This document shows positions 1-10,979 of a stretch of 64,000 bases of DNA, one piece after another; the first letter of the stretch is position 1, and every line of letters starts with the position of its first letter. The DNA is from Allobranchiibius huperziae (GTDB lineage Bacteria > Actinomycetota > Actinomycetes > Actinomycetales > Dermatophilaceae). The stretch is from positions 1,008,929 through 1,072,928 of the forward strand of contig NZ_JACCFW010000001.1 in NCBI RefSeq assembly GCF_013410455.1, read 5' to 3'. Below the pieces are notes generated by a model, which saw only the letters and a list, made by a program, of their open reading frames with translations, had not been told where the DNA came from and searched no databases. A program made the translations under genes and the position numbers.

Positions 1-2
1 GG

Positions 3-191
3 GCAGCCGTTCTGCTGCCGCACGTCGAGATCGACCCGCGCCACGAGGGTCGGGGCCACGCCTCGCAGCTCACCCGCGCGACCCTGGACGACCTGCGCGC
101 TCGCGGGGTCACCCGGATCGTGCCGCAGTGCCCTTTCGTGCGGATGTGGGTGACCAGGCACCCGGAGTATCAGGACCTGGTCGGCTCGTAG
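3..191 (+). CDS. GNAT-type acetyltransferase, C-terminal part (partial)
   Basis: The window opens inside this reading frame, so only the last 62 residues are visible. They carry an acetyl-CoA-binding segment (HEGRGHASQL) and end in CPFVRMWVTRHPEYQDLVGS. That tail is characteristic of the small YjdJ-like GNAT proteins (Pfam Acetyltransf_CG family), which are about 90-110 residues long and of unknown substrate. The stop codon TAG overlaps the 3' end of the convergent triple-GNAT gene by about 20 bases. The family call is secure; the substrate is unknown. Confidence 0.8.
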   Translation, partial: AAVLLPHVEIDPRHEGRGHASQLTRATLDDLRARGVTRIVPQCPFVRMWVTRHPEYQDLVGS

Positions 192-1918
192 TCCGCAGCG
201 AGCAACTCGAAGTAGATGCTGTTGCTGATCGAGCCGTCCGTGCGGGTGTAGTCGGCGTGGGCATGCCCCCACTCGCGAAATCCCCTGTCCCGCAACAGTT
301 TCTGGGAGTCGACGTTCTCTGCGTCGGTGTCCGCGTCGATGCGGATCAGGCCCAGGCCGTCCTGGGTCGGTGGCGCGAAGCCGTGGGCCAACGCGGCGTC
401 GATCGCCTCAGCGGCGTACCCCCGGCCCCGTGCGTCCGGGTAGAGCCAGTAGCCGATCTCGGCGCGGTCGCGCACCGGTCCGGCGCGGTCGAAGAGGGTG
501 ACGGCGCCCAGGGCCTGATCGGTGCGGGCGTCGGCGATGCACCACATCACCTGCCCCTCGTCGGTCTGCCGGGCCCGTCGGTGGTACCACTCGTCCCAGG
601 TGGAGTGCGTCGGCTGGGCGCCGGCGGGCATGTAGCGCAGCGCCGCCCGGTCGAGCTCGACGTCCTCGCCGGGGCGGTCTTGCACGGTCCAGGGCCGCAG
701 CACGAGCCGCGCCGTGCGCAGCGTCGGGACCACGGCGGGCTCGATGTTCTGTGCGAGCCGGTCGTCGCCCTGCAGCAACTCGAACGTGAGGGCGCCCGAC
801 GGTGCGGCGCCGGGGCGCGCGAGCACGGCACGTTCGTTCGCCACCTGGCGGAAACCGGCCCGGCGCAGCGCGCGCGCCGAGGGGCGGTTCTCGATGTCGG
901 TGCCGGCCTGCAGTCGATGCAGGCCGAGCCCCGATGCCCCGGAGTCGTCGGTCGACGGCGCGAACGCATGGGCGATCACCAGATCGAGAGCCTCCTGCAG
1001 GATGCCGAGACCCCGCGCCGAGGGATACAGCCAGTAGCTGACCCGGCCGCTCCCGAGGGTCATGACGGCTCGCAGGTGCTGCACCGCGATGTGTCCGAGG
1101 GGCTCGTCGAGGTCCGGGTCGACGATGCACCAGCAGACGGCGTCGCCCTCGGCCATCCGTTCCCGCCGCTGCAGCAGCCAGGTGGTGTACGACGCGGGGG
1201 CGGGCTGGTTGCCCATCATGAACCGCTCGCTCTGCTCGTCCGGCCCCTGACGCGGCACGTCGTCGCCATGCCAGGGGCGTAGGAGGAACCGGCCGCCGTC
1301 CAGGACCGGCGGGTCGTACCACGGGTGCCGGGGCCGCCGAGGTTCGCCGGCGCGCAGGTGACCCACCCAGACCCCGTCGACCGAGGCGCCGTCGGACACC
1401 GGATGCGGCACGTCCCAGATGCCGTCCACGGCGAAGCCGCATGCCCAGGCCACCCGTCGGGAGGCGAAGTTGCCCCGTGCGGCGCGCCAGGTGAGACCCG
1501 ACAGCCCGAGCTCGTCGAACGCGTACGACGCGAGCAACTGCAGCGCCCGCCGGCACACCCCCGTCGCGCGCGCGTCCGGGTGCACCATGTAGCCGACCTC
1601 GAAGGTGTCGCCGCGCCGGTCGTGCAGCCCGATGTTGCCGACCCACCGGCCGGCGACCTCGATCGCCCACTCGATGCGGGCGCCCTCGAGGCGGCCACGC
1701 TCCGTCGCGGCGATGAAGTCTGCGGCGTCGGACTCCTCGTACGGCTCGGGCAATCTCAGCCACGCCCGCGCGCCGGGATCCCGGCACGCCTGCGTCATCC
1801 GGGGTATGTCGTCGACGCGCGGGGCGCGCAGGGTGAGGTCGCCGTCGACCAGGAGGGGCACGTCGTGGGGAAGGTGGGGCACGATGCCACTCAACCAGCC
1901 GTTGCACATCAGACGCAC
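170..1918 (-). CDS. Protein of three tandem GNAT (RimJ/RimL-type) domains
   Basis: The 582-residue protein contains three successive RimJ/RimL-like acetyltransferase folds at about residues 22-190, 205-385 and 400-575. Each shows the family pattern: a start like LxLRPW/LTLRAP, a GYWLYP or GYMVHP strand, and a final GFR/GFA segment. The acetyl-CoA loop is canonical only in domain 3 (ARGRGYAAEA); it is altered in domain 1 (ARATGVCRRA) and domain 2 (ARGLGILQEA). This suggests one catalytic and two degenerate domains, which is inference. The family acetylates amino groups of proteins or small molecules; the substrate here is unknown. The given start is GTG; ATG at 1909 or a later GTG are equally possible because no clear ribosome site is seen. 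It is divergent from secA. Confidence 0.85.
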   Translation of the reverse strand: MRLMCNGWLSGIVPHLPHDVPLLVDGDLTLRAPRVDDIPRMTQACRDPGARAWLRLPEPYEESDAADFIAATERGRLEGARIEWAIEVAGRWVGNIGLHDRRGDTFEVGYMVHPDARATGVCRRALQLLASYAFDELGLSGLTWRAARGNFASRRVAWACGFAVDGIWDVPHPVSDGASVDGVWVGHLRAGEPRRPRHPWYDPPVLDGGRFLLRPWHGDDVPRQGPDEQSERFMMGNQPAPASYTTWLLQRRERMAEGDAVCWCIVDPDLDEPLGHIAVQHLRAVMTLGSGRVSYWLYPSARGLGILQEALDLVIAHAFAPSTDDSGASGLGLHRLQAGTDIENRPSARALRRAGFRQVANERAVLARPGAAPSGALTFELLQGDDRLAQNIEPAVVPTLRTARLVLRPWTVQDRPGEDVELDRAALRYMPAGAQPTHSTWDEWYHRRARQTDEGQVMWCIADARTDQALGAVTLFDRAGPVRDRAEIGYWLYPDARGRGYAAEAIDAALAHGFAPPTQDGLGLIRIDADTDAENVDSQKLLRDRGFREWGHAHADYTRTDGSISNSIYFELLAADYEPTRS

Positions 1919-1987
1919 ATCGATTTAGTGGCGCGCAGCACAGGGCCCTAAACTCGACGGCGGTATGCCCACTCACGAGGAGCTTTC

Positions 1988-4747
<2,760 letters not shown>

Positions 4748-4749
4748 GT

Positions 4750-5313
4750 TCAGCCCAGCTCGAACGCGGTGATCAGCCACCGGCCGTCCACCCCGCTGAT
4801 CCGCAGCGCGATCGCCCGTACGCGGCCCTCGTGGTGCACGACCACGCTTGCCTCGACGACGCCGTCGGCGGGCTCGCAGGTGGCGATCTTGCGGATGACG
4901 CTGCGGCGCGCCCCGACCGCCCCGCGCCGTCTCGCGACGGCGTGCCGGCGGCAGAGCGCGGAGTACAGGTCGGTGGTCATCGACCGGGCGAACTGCTGCG
5001 GCGGGCGTGACCCGGTCATGCTCTCCAGCAGCGCCGCGGTCATCGCCCGCACCCAGGCGACCGGTTCGGGCAACTGCGTGCGCAGCGTGGCCTGCGGTCC
5101 GAAGTAGGAGTCCTCGTTCGCGCTGCGGAAGTCGACCGCGAGGCAGGACTGCACGTAGCGCCTGCCGCCGCGTCCGATGCCGGCGGCGTCGGCGTAGAGG
5201 CGGTCGAGTTCGCCCTCACTGAGCACGCCGGGCTCCACGTCGACCGCGGGCCGGATCCGTAGCGGCCGTACGCCGACGTGCGCGGGAGCCGTTGACGAAG
5301 CTGTCGAACTCAT
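4750..5313 (-). CDS. Rv3235 family protein (DUF6459)
   Basis: The 187-residue product matches the actinobacterial Rv3235 family by its C-terminal half: RAMTAALLESMTGSRPPQQ, then RKIATCEPADGVVEASVVVHH and a final DGRWLITAFELG. The family has no established activity and looks like a small alpha/beta soluble domain, perhaps distantly NTF2-like (inference). The ATG overlaps the stop of the upstream LysM gene as ATGA, with AAGGAG eight bases before it, so the two are translationally coupled. Members usually sit beside secA, as here. A longer in-frame start at 5445 would lie inside the LysM gene and is rejected. Confidence 0.85.
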   Translation of the reverse strand: MSSTASSTAPAHVGVRPLRIRPAVDVEPGVLSEGELDRLYADAAGIGRGGRRYVQSCLAVDFRSANEDSYFGPQATLRTQLPEPVAWVRAMTAALLESMTGSRPPQQFARSMTTDLYSALCRRHAVARRRGAVGARRSVIRKIATCEPADGVVEASVVVHHEGRVRAIALRISGVDGRWLITAFELG

Positions 5314-6092
5314 CGTGGATCTCCTTGCGGGGCGGGGGTGTTCATGAGCACGGACGCTTCGGGGCGGTGGAGGATCTGTCCGACTTGAAGCAGGTCGGGA
5401 TCGGGACCGATCAGCTGCCGGTTGTGGGTGTACCAGCGCGGCCACTCGGCGGCGATGGCGGCCGGGTCGTCGGTGCGCAACTCGCGGCCGACGAGGGACC
5501 AGAGACTGTCGCCACGGCGTACGACGACCTCGGTGCCGTCGTGTGCGCTGCCCGCGCAGCCGGTGACCAACGGCGCGCTCTCAGCGCCGCGAGCGCGGGT
5601 GGGGGAGGGCGCCGGTGCGGTCCAGCCGGGAACCGGTGCGCAATCGTCCATCTCCGCGCGGCTGCGGGGCACGGCAGAGCCGAAGCCGGGCACGGGGGCA
5701 TGCACGACAGCATCGACGCTGCGCAGGGTGGCCGCCTGCGCGCCGGCGGGTCGACCGGCCAGTGTCGTGGTCATCGTCGCGGCCAGCAGCACCAGGGCGA
5801 CGCGACCGACGAGCCCGCCGGGCAGCTCGCGCGGAGTGCTTCGGACGACGCGCAAGCCGGCGAGCACGACCAGGATCGCCCAGAGCAGGGCCAGGACCAG
5901 CGCGCCGCGGATGACCAGGGGAACGGCGTCGACGGTGCTGATGGTCGCGCGCCGATCCAGGTCGGCATAGACCGCTGTCACCGATCGGACCGACCACCAC
6001 GCCGCGACCAGCAACATGGCGACCGCGCCCGCGCCGAGCGCACCTGCGCGGCCGGGGCGAAGGTTCGAGGCGATCCCGTCGGATGTCGTCAT
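5310..6092 (-). CDS. LysM-domain membrane protein
   Basis: The 260-residue product has an N-terminal hydrophobic helix (GALGAGAVAMLLVAAWW, about 20-36), two further hydrophobic stretches near 58-77 and 95-115, a Pro/Ala/Ser-rich linker, and a C-terminal LysM module (VVVRRGDSLWSLVGRELRT ... LLQVGQIL, about 190-245). LysM modules bind N-acetylglucosamine polymers such as peptidoglycan. Topology suggests membrane anchoring with the LysM outside. It is coupled to the Rv3235 gene by an ATGA overlap. The ATG at 6092 is chosen because it begins the conserved-looking part; an upstream ATG at 6119 exists. No enzymatic domain is visible. Confidence 0.8.
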   Translation of the reverse strand: MTTSDGIASNLRPGRAGALGAGAVAMLLVAAWWSVRSVTAVYADLDRRATISTVDAVPLVIRGALVLALLWAILVVLAGLRVVRSTPRELPGGLVGRVALVLLAATMTTTLAGRPAGAQAATLRSVDAVVHAPVPGFGSAVPRSRAEMDDCAPVPGWTAPAPSPTRARGAESAPLVTGCAGSAHDGTEVVVRRGDSLWSLVGRELRTDDPAAIAAEWPRWYTHNRQLIGPDPDLLQVGQILHRPEASVLMNTPAPQGDPR

Positions 6093-6145
6093 CTTTGGAC
6101 TGTAGGTGCGATGGAACACATCTGTCTACGCTTTATGACGTTTGG

Positions 6146-6160
6146 TGTCATTTGATGACA
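6146..6160. promoter_or_regulatory. Inverted repeat TGTCA-N5-TGACA between divergent genes
   Basis: A perfect 5-base-arm inverted repeat lies in the unusually AT-rich 107-base gap between the LysM gene (minus) and the 6200 gene (plus). Related half-sites (GACA/TGAC, ATGACG, GATGTCGTCATC) are scattered on both sides, so several copies of one operator are possible. No regulator is assigned; the nearby excisionase-like protein is one candidate (inference). Confidence 0.35.
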
Positions 6161-6199
6161 TCTGCCTCGCTGGGGTCGCCGCGTCGCTAGCCTGGCCGC

Positions 6200-6751
6200 A
6201 TGCGATGGTCGGAGTTGTTCGCCGACCTCGAGGCGCAACTGGACGCGGCCGATCGGGCGGAGTTGGACGCTCAGGTGGCCGATCGCACCCGCCGCGAACG
6301 CGCTGCCGTGTCCTGGACGGACCGGGCGGCCGCGGCGCTCGGTGCACCGTTGACCGTGCACACGCCCTGCGGCCCGGTCCGTGGCTCGCTGGAGGATCTG
6401 GGTGCCGACTGGTTGCTGCTGGACGAGCAGGGGCACGGGCGGCTCGGCAGCGCCGTGCTGCCGTTCTCGGCGGTGCTGTCCGTGACCGGACTGCCGGTGC
6501 GCAGTACGGACGGCCGGGGTCTCGGGCGCCGGTTCGGCATCGGGGTCGCGCTGCGCGCCATCGCCCGCGACCGAGGTGCCGTCGCGGTGCACGACATCCA
6601 CCGCGGGGTGGTCGTCGGCACCGTGGACGCCGTCGGGTCGGACCATCTCGACATCGCCGAGCACCCTGCCGACGCGGTGCGCAGGTCGGGCGTGCTCACC
6701 GGCCACCGCGCCGTGCCCTTCCGGGCGATCGCGGTGATCAGGCGCGGCTGA
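6200..6751 (+). CDS. Conserved actinobacterial protein of unknown function
   Basis: I do not recognise a named domain in this 183-residue protein. An acidic, probably helical N-terminus (about 1-45) is followed by two small beta-rich units, roughly 48-95 (LTVHTPCGPVRGSLEDLGADWLLLDE) and 130-180 (GVVVGTVDAVGSDHLDIAEH). They resemble each other in pattern, so an internal duplication of an SH3/Sm-like barrel is possible (inference). A TAGCCT hexamer lies six bases before the ATG, so a leaderless transcript is likely. It neighbours the SAF/CpaE-like genes, a setting in which such hypothetical proteins recur in actinobacteria. Confidence 0.7.
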   Translation: MRWSELFADLEAQLDAADRAELDAQVADRTRRERAAVSWTDRAAAALGAPLTVHTPCGPVRGSLEDLGADWLLLDEQGHGRLGSAVLPFSAVLSVTGLPVRSTDGRGLGRRFGIGVALRAIARDRGAVAVHDIHRGVVVGTVDAVGSDHLDIAEHPADAVRRSGVLTGHRAVPFRAIAVIRRG

Positions 6752-6759
6752 CCGGGCCC

Positions 6760-6972
6760 TCAGTCGGCGTCGACGGTGCCGGACTCGACGCGGGTGCGCG
6801 TCTGCGCGTACGCGCGCTGGATGTAGTTCTCCAGCTCGGCGACCTCGACCCGCCAGCTCTTGCCCACCTTGATCGCGGGCAACTCACCTGAAGCGACCAA
6901 TCCGTAGGCCTGGCGGGCGGAGATGTTGAGCGTCTCGGCGACGTCGGCGATCTGCACGAATCGAGCGGGCAC
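6760..6972 (-). CDS. Excisionase/BldC-like helix-turn-helix protein
   Basis: The 70-residue product is a single MerR-like winged-helix DNA-binding domain: FVQIADVAETLNISARQAYGLVASGELPAIKVGKSWRVEVAELENYI. The GELPAIKVGKSWRV wing is diagnostic of the excisionase/BldC superfamily, which binds direct repeats. I place the start at GTG 6972 because the family begins near this point; the frame remains open to a GTG at 7041, which would give 93 residues. The gene converges on the 6200 gene and is divergent from the SAF gene, so it could control the latter (inference). Confidence 0.8.
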   Translation of the reverse strand: MPARFVQIADVAETLNISARQAYGLVASGELPAIKVGKSWRVEVAELENYIQRAYAQTRTRVESGTVDAD

Positions 6973-7060
6973 CGCCCCATTGTGGCCCACGAGGGTCAGT
7001 TGCGCCGTTTCGGTTGTGGACGACCGTGGGTGCCGCGACACTGACGCCGGGAGGTCACCG

Positions 7061-7753
7061 ATGCCACAGCTTCGTCGACGGGGCAGTCACGTCTCGCTGC
7101 CCGCGCCCGCCGCAGCGCGGCTGCAGCGGCCGTCGTGGCGGGACGGGCGCCTGATCGCCGGCGTGCTCCTCGTGCTGGTCGCGATGCTCACCGGCGCCGC
7201 CGCGCTCTCCCATTTCGACTCCTCGGTCGAGATGCTGCAGGCGTCGCACACGCTCGTGCCCGGTCAGACCATCGGAAAGGGCGACGTGAGATCGGTCAAG
7301 GTGCGGATGGACGGGCCGCACGCCGGATACCTGAAGGCGGGACGCCGTCTGCCGCACGGCCAGGTGGTGCGCACGGTGCAGAGCGGAGAGCTGGTGCCGG
7401 TGTCGGCCGTCGGCGACGGGTCCTCGCTGCACGAGAAGACCATCGCGCTGCCGGCCACCACGGGGCAGTCCGCGATCCTCGTCGCCGGATCGATCGTCGA
7501 TCTCTACGTGTCGGCCAAACAGACCGCGGCGACCGGCGACACCGACTACCAGGAACCCAAGCTGCTGATCTCCGGTGTGCTGGTGGCCCGGATCTCGACC
7601 CCGGCCTCGGGCCTCGGGGCGGGGACCACGGACGACTCGGTGCAGGTGCAGGTCCCGGACGCGCAGGTCTCCGCGGTCCTCGCCGCGGTGAACAAGGGCG
7701 CGAAGGTCGATCTCGTGCCGGCGGCAGGATCGCCGGTGCGGGGCGGGTCGTGA
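7061..7753 (+). CDS. SAF-domain protein (CpaB/RcpC-like)
   Basis: The 230-residue product has a short basic N-terminus, one transmembrane helix (LIAGVLLVLVAMLTGAAALS, about 31-50) and an extracytoplasmic SAF domain (VEMLQASHTLVPGQTIGKGD ... LPHGQVVRTVQSGELV). SAF proteins of the CpaB type act at the outer face in Flp/Tad pilus assembly. Start is ATG 7061, preceded by GGGAGGT. It overlaps the CpaE-like gene by four bases (GTGA), showing coupling. No CpaF ATPase, TadB/TadC or pilin gene lies in the window, so a true Tad role is uncertain. Confidence 0.8.
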   Translation: MPQLRRRGSHVSLPAPAAARLQRPSWRDGRLIAGVLLVLVAMLTGAAALSHFDSSVEMLQASHTLVPGQTIGKGDVRSVKVRMDGPHAGYLKAGRRLPHGQVVRTVQSGELVPVSAVGDGSSLHEKTIALPATTGQSAILVAGSIVDLYVSAKQTAATGDTDYQEPKLLISGVLVARISTPASGLGAGTTDDSVQVQVPDAQVSAVLAAVNKGAKVDLVPAAGSPVRGGS

Positions 7754-9087
7754 GCACGACCGTCGTCACGGCGGTCAGCGCGCCGTCGGAGGCCGCCGTG
7801 GCCACCGCGCTCGGTACCGAGAGCGAGTTGCGCGTAGTGCGCCGGTGCCCCGACGTCGCCGACCTGCTCGCGGTCGCGCAGGCCGGCCGGGCGCAGGTCG
7901 CCGTGATCTCGCCCGATCTGCCGGGTGTGCGCCGCTCGACCCTTGCCGACCTGCGCGCCAGCGGTGTGCAGCTGGTCGGCGTCTTCGATCCCTATGACGA
8001 GGTGCAGGAGCGCACGCTGCGGCAGTGGGCGGTGCCGCGCGTGGTGAGCGTGCACGACCCCCGCGCCCTGGTGGCGCACGTGCTGGCCGCCGCGGCGGGC
8101 GCCACGTCCGACCCGCGGGCACCGGCCGGTGACGTCGACGCCGAGCTGGCGCTCCTCGTGGGAGATCCGCAGGGCGCCCCGGACGCCGTGGACGAGGAAG
8201 AGGAGGACGACGACCAGGATCACGAGGACGAGCCGCGCGGGAGCGGGATCATCGCCGTGTGGGGTCCGGTCGGAGCGCCCGGGCGGACGACGGTGGCGGT
8301 CAACCTGGCCGCGGAGCTCGTCCTGAGCGGCAGGTCGGCGATGGTGGTCGACGCCGACACCTACGGCGCGTGCGTCGGTCAGTTGCTGGCGCTGCTCGAC
8401 GAGGCGCCCGGGATCGCCGCGGCGATGCGGCTGGCCGAGGCCGGCCGGCTCGACGTGCCCTCCCTGGCAGCCGTGGCACCCGTGGTCGATCCGGGATTCC
8501 GCGTGTTGACCGGCATCTCGCGTGCGTCCCGGTGGCCGGAGATCCGCGAGGACGCCCTCACCGAGGTGCTGCACACCGCCCGCGCGATGGTCGACCACGT
8601 CGTCGTCGACTGCGCCGCGCCGATCGAGGAGGACGAGGAGCTCAGCTACGACACGCTGGCTCCCCGCCGCAACGCCGCCACGCTCGCCACCTTGCGCGCC
8701 GCGGACACGGTCGTGGTGGTCGGCACGGCCGATCCCGTCGGGCTGCAGCGCCTCGTCCGGGCACTGGAGGACCTGCGTCCTGTGGTGCGCGTGGATCCCA
8801 CGGTGGTGGTCACCAGGGTGCGCAGTTCCGCGGTCGGGAGTTCTCCCGAGACCAAGGTCACCGAGGCGCTGCACAGATTCGCCGGCGTCAGCGATCTGAG
8901 TCTGGTGCCCGAGGACCGGGAGGCTATCGACGCCGCACTGCTCGCCGGCCGCACGCTGGCCGCCGGCGCCTCGCATTCGCCCGCGCGCGAGGCGATCCGG
9001 GCGCTCGCGGCCCGGCTGTCGGGCGTGGAGCACCTGAGTCGCCGCGGGCGGTTACGCGTACTGCGCCGAGGCTCCGGTCCGGCGTGA
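7750..9087 (+). CDS. CpaE/MinD-like ATPase-fold protein with altered P-loop
   Basis: The 445-residue product begins at GTG 7750, overlapping the SAF gene. Residues 1-120 resemble a degenerate receiver-like domain (VAVISPDLPGVRRSTLADLRASG), as in CpaE. An acidic linker (DEEEEDDDQDHEDE) follows, then a ParA/MinD-type domain with IIAVWGPVGAPGRTTVAVNLA and VVDADTYGACVG. The P-loop carries Arg where the family usually has the catalytic Lys (GRTT for GKTT) and lacks the upstream signature Lys. Nucleotide binding may persist but hydrolysis is doubtful (inference). CpaE proteins localise secretion or pilus machinery; here the partner is the SAF protein. Confidence 0.82.
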   Translation: MSTTVVTAVSAPSEAAVATALGTESELRVVRRCPDVADLLAVAQAGRAQVAVISPDLPGVRRSTLADLRASGVQLVGVFDPYDEVQERTLRQWAVPRVVSVHDPRALVAHVLAAAAGATSDPRAPAGDVDAELALLVGDPQGAPDAVDEEEEDDDQDHEDEPRGSGIIAVWGPVGAPGRTTVAVNLAAELVLSGRSAMVVDADTYGACVGQLLALLDEAPGIAAAMRLAEAGRLDVPSLAAVAPVVDPGFRVLTGISRASRWPEIREDALTEVLHTARAMVDHVVVDCAAPIEEDEELSYDTLAPRRNAATLATLRAADTVVVVGTADPVGLQRLVRALEDLRPVVRVDPTVVVTRVRSSAVGSSPETKVTEALHRFAGVSDLSLVPEDREAIDAALLAGRTLAAGASHSPAREAIRALAARLSGVEHLSRRGRLRVLRRGSGPA

Positions 9088-9117
9088 CGGGCCGACGTCG
9101 TCTGGCAGCATGGCGTC

Positions 9118-10554
9118 GTGGCCGACCGACTCAGTTCCCTCGATGCCTCGTTCCTCTATCTGGAGCAGGCCACGACGCCCCTGCACGTCGGGTCGGTGAT
9201 GATCTTCGAACCCGGGCCGGACGGGTTCTCCTACGAGCTGCTGCTCGACCTGGTCGGCAACCGGATCTCCTACGTGCCCCGCTACCGCCAGCGGGTGCGG
9301 GAGGTGCCGGGCCGGGTCAGCCCGCCGGTGTGGGTGGACGACGAGGACTTCGACCTCAGCTACCACGTACGCCGCTCCGCGCTGCCGCGGCCGGGGACGG
9401 TCGCGCAGCTGGAGGAGTTCGTCGCCCGCATCCAGGCGCGTGCTCTGGACCGCGACCGGCCGCTGTGGGAGATCTACCTGGTCGAGGGTCTGGAGCGAGG
9501 CCGGTTCGCGCTCGTCACCAAGACCCACGAGGCGCTCGTGGACGGTCAGAACGCGGTCGACCTGACCCAGGTCATCGTCGACGCCGACCCGGGCCGTGAG
9601 GTCGCGCTGCCGCGGTTGTGGCGACCGGCGAAGGCGCCCAGTGACATGGAGTTGCTCGCGGCGGCGGCCGTCGATGTGCTGCGCCGTCCGACCGAGGTCG
9701 CCCGCGGAGTACGCGACGCCGTCACCGGCGTCAGATCCATTGCGACACAGGCTCTCTCGACCGTCGGAGACGTCGCCGGAGTGCTCGCCCGCAGCGTCAC
9801 GCGGCCGGCCCCGTCCAGTCCTTTGAACCGACCGATCGGCGCACATCGCCGCTATGTCATGGTCGAGAGCGACCTGGCGGCCTATCAGGCGGTCCGCAAC
9901 CGGGTGGCCGCCGCGGAGGACCTGCAGGAGTCGCCCGACGGCGAGATCACACCCGTCACCTCCATCACCGTGCACGCCGTCGTGCTGGCGACCATCACGG
10001 GCGCACTGCGCACCTGGCTGATGACCCGGGGTGAGGGCATGGGCGGTGCGGAGAAGATCCGCGCCATGGTGCCGCTCAGCGTCGCCGGGCGCGAGGGTGA
10101 GAGCGGACTGGTGGTGCCGTGCTTCATCGATCTGCCGGTGGGGGAGCCGCGGCCGATGATGCGCCTGCATCAGGTCGCCTACGACATGCAGCAACAGGTC
10201 GAGGGAGGTGCCAGTGCGCGGTCGCTGGCCAGCCTCGGCGGGTACGCGCCGACGACGCTGCACTCCCTGGGCTCCCGGCTGGGCAGCGCCATCTCGCGTC
10301 GCATGTTCAACCTGGTGATCACCAACGTCCCCGGCCCGCAGCAGCCGCTCTACGCGGCCGACGCGCAACTGGAGAGCACCTACCCCGTGATCCCTCTGGC
10401 CAAGGGCCAGGCGCTCACGATCGGGCTCACGTCGTACGACGGGAAGGTCTGCTTCGGGCTGAACGCCGACCGCGACGCGATGCCCGATCTGGACGTGTTG
10501 GGGCAGTGCATCGAGGACGCGCTGGCCGAGCTGGCGCACGAGGGAGCAGCATGA
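9118..10554 (+). CDS. Wax ester synthase/diacylglycerol acyltransferase-family protein
   Basis: The 478-residue protein has the WS/DGAT architecture: N-terminal MADRLSSLDASFLYLE, a condensation-domain-like half, and the C-terminal DUF1298 segment with NLVITNVPGPQQPLY. The family transfers acyl groups from acyl-CoA to fatty alcohols or diacylglycerol. The active-site motif HHxxxDG reads H137-E-A-L-V-D-G143, so the second, catalytic His is replaced by Glu. Either activity is lost or changed, or this is a subfamily with different chemistry. The GTG start follows CAGCAT by six bases. The gene overlaps the DUF6912 gene by ATGA. Confidence 0.88.
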   Translation: MADRLSSLDASFLYLEQATTPLHVGSVMIFEPGPDGFSYELLLDLVGNRISYVPRYRQRVREVPGRVSPPVWVDDEDFDLSYHVRRSALPRPGTVAQLEEFVARIQARALDRDRPLWEIYLVEGLERGRFALVTKTHEALVDGQNAVDLTQVIVDADPGREVALPRLWRPAKAPSDMELLAAAAVDVLRRPTEVARGVRDAVTGVRSIATQALSTVGDVAGVLARSVTRPAPSSPLNRPIGAHRRYVMVESDLAAYQAVRNRVAAAEDLQESPDGEITPVTSITVHAVVLATITGALRTWLMTRGEGMGGAEKIRAMVPLSVAGREGESGLVVPCFIDLPVGEPRPMMRLHQVAYDMQQQVEGGASARSLASLGGYAPTTLHSLGSRLGSAISRRMFNLVITNVPGPQQPLYAADAQLESTYPVIPLAKGQALTIGLTSYDGKVCFGLNADRDAMPDLDVLGQCIEDALAELAHEGAA

Positions 10555-10979
10555 AACGGGTCTACCTGCCGCTGACGGCGTCGCAGCTGCACACATTGCA
10601 GGGCACACGACGTCTGCCCGACGACGAGCTGGTGGGGTTCGCCGTCACCGAGCTGCTGACGGAGACGCTGCCGGCGTCGGAGGACGACGAGGGTCGCGAG
10701 TACGCCGCTCTGCAGGAGGCAGCGCTGCAGTCCGCCAGTCGCGGCGGCCGGGTGGTCGTCGCAGCGGACGTCGACGACGAACTGGTGCAGCCGCCCGCCG
10801 CGGGGGATGAGGGATCACCGGGCCGGGTGCTCGTCCGCGAGGGGCTCGACCTGCGGCGCGTGGTCAGCCTGCAGGTGCTGGACCCCGCGGGCGAACGCGA
10901 TCCGGACAGCGACCTGGACCTGTCCTGGTACGACGTGACCGAGCTGGCGCAGCTGCTGCTCGACCTCGGCGAGGCCTGA
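10551..10979 (+). CDS. DUF6912 family protein
   Basis: The 142-residue product matches the actinobacterial DUF6912 family: MKRVYLPLTASQLHTLQ, FAVTELLTETL, EYAALQEAALQSA and GRVVVAADVDD. Function is unknown. It is acidic, has no signal peptide or membrane helix, and ends SWYDVTELAQLLLDL. Its ATG overlaps the stop of the WS/DGAT gene (ATGA), so the two are co-translated. This pairing may be fortuitous, since DUF6912 genes occur elsewhere without an acyltransferase. Confidence 0.75.
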   Translation: MKRVYLPLTASQLHTLQGTRRLPDDELVGFAVTELLTETLPASEDDEGREYAALQEAALQSASRGGRVVVAADVDDELVQPPAAGDEGSPGRVLVREGLDLRRVVSLQVLDPAGERDPDSDLDLSWYDVTELAQLLLDLGEA

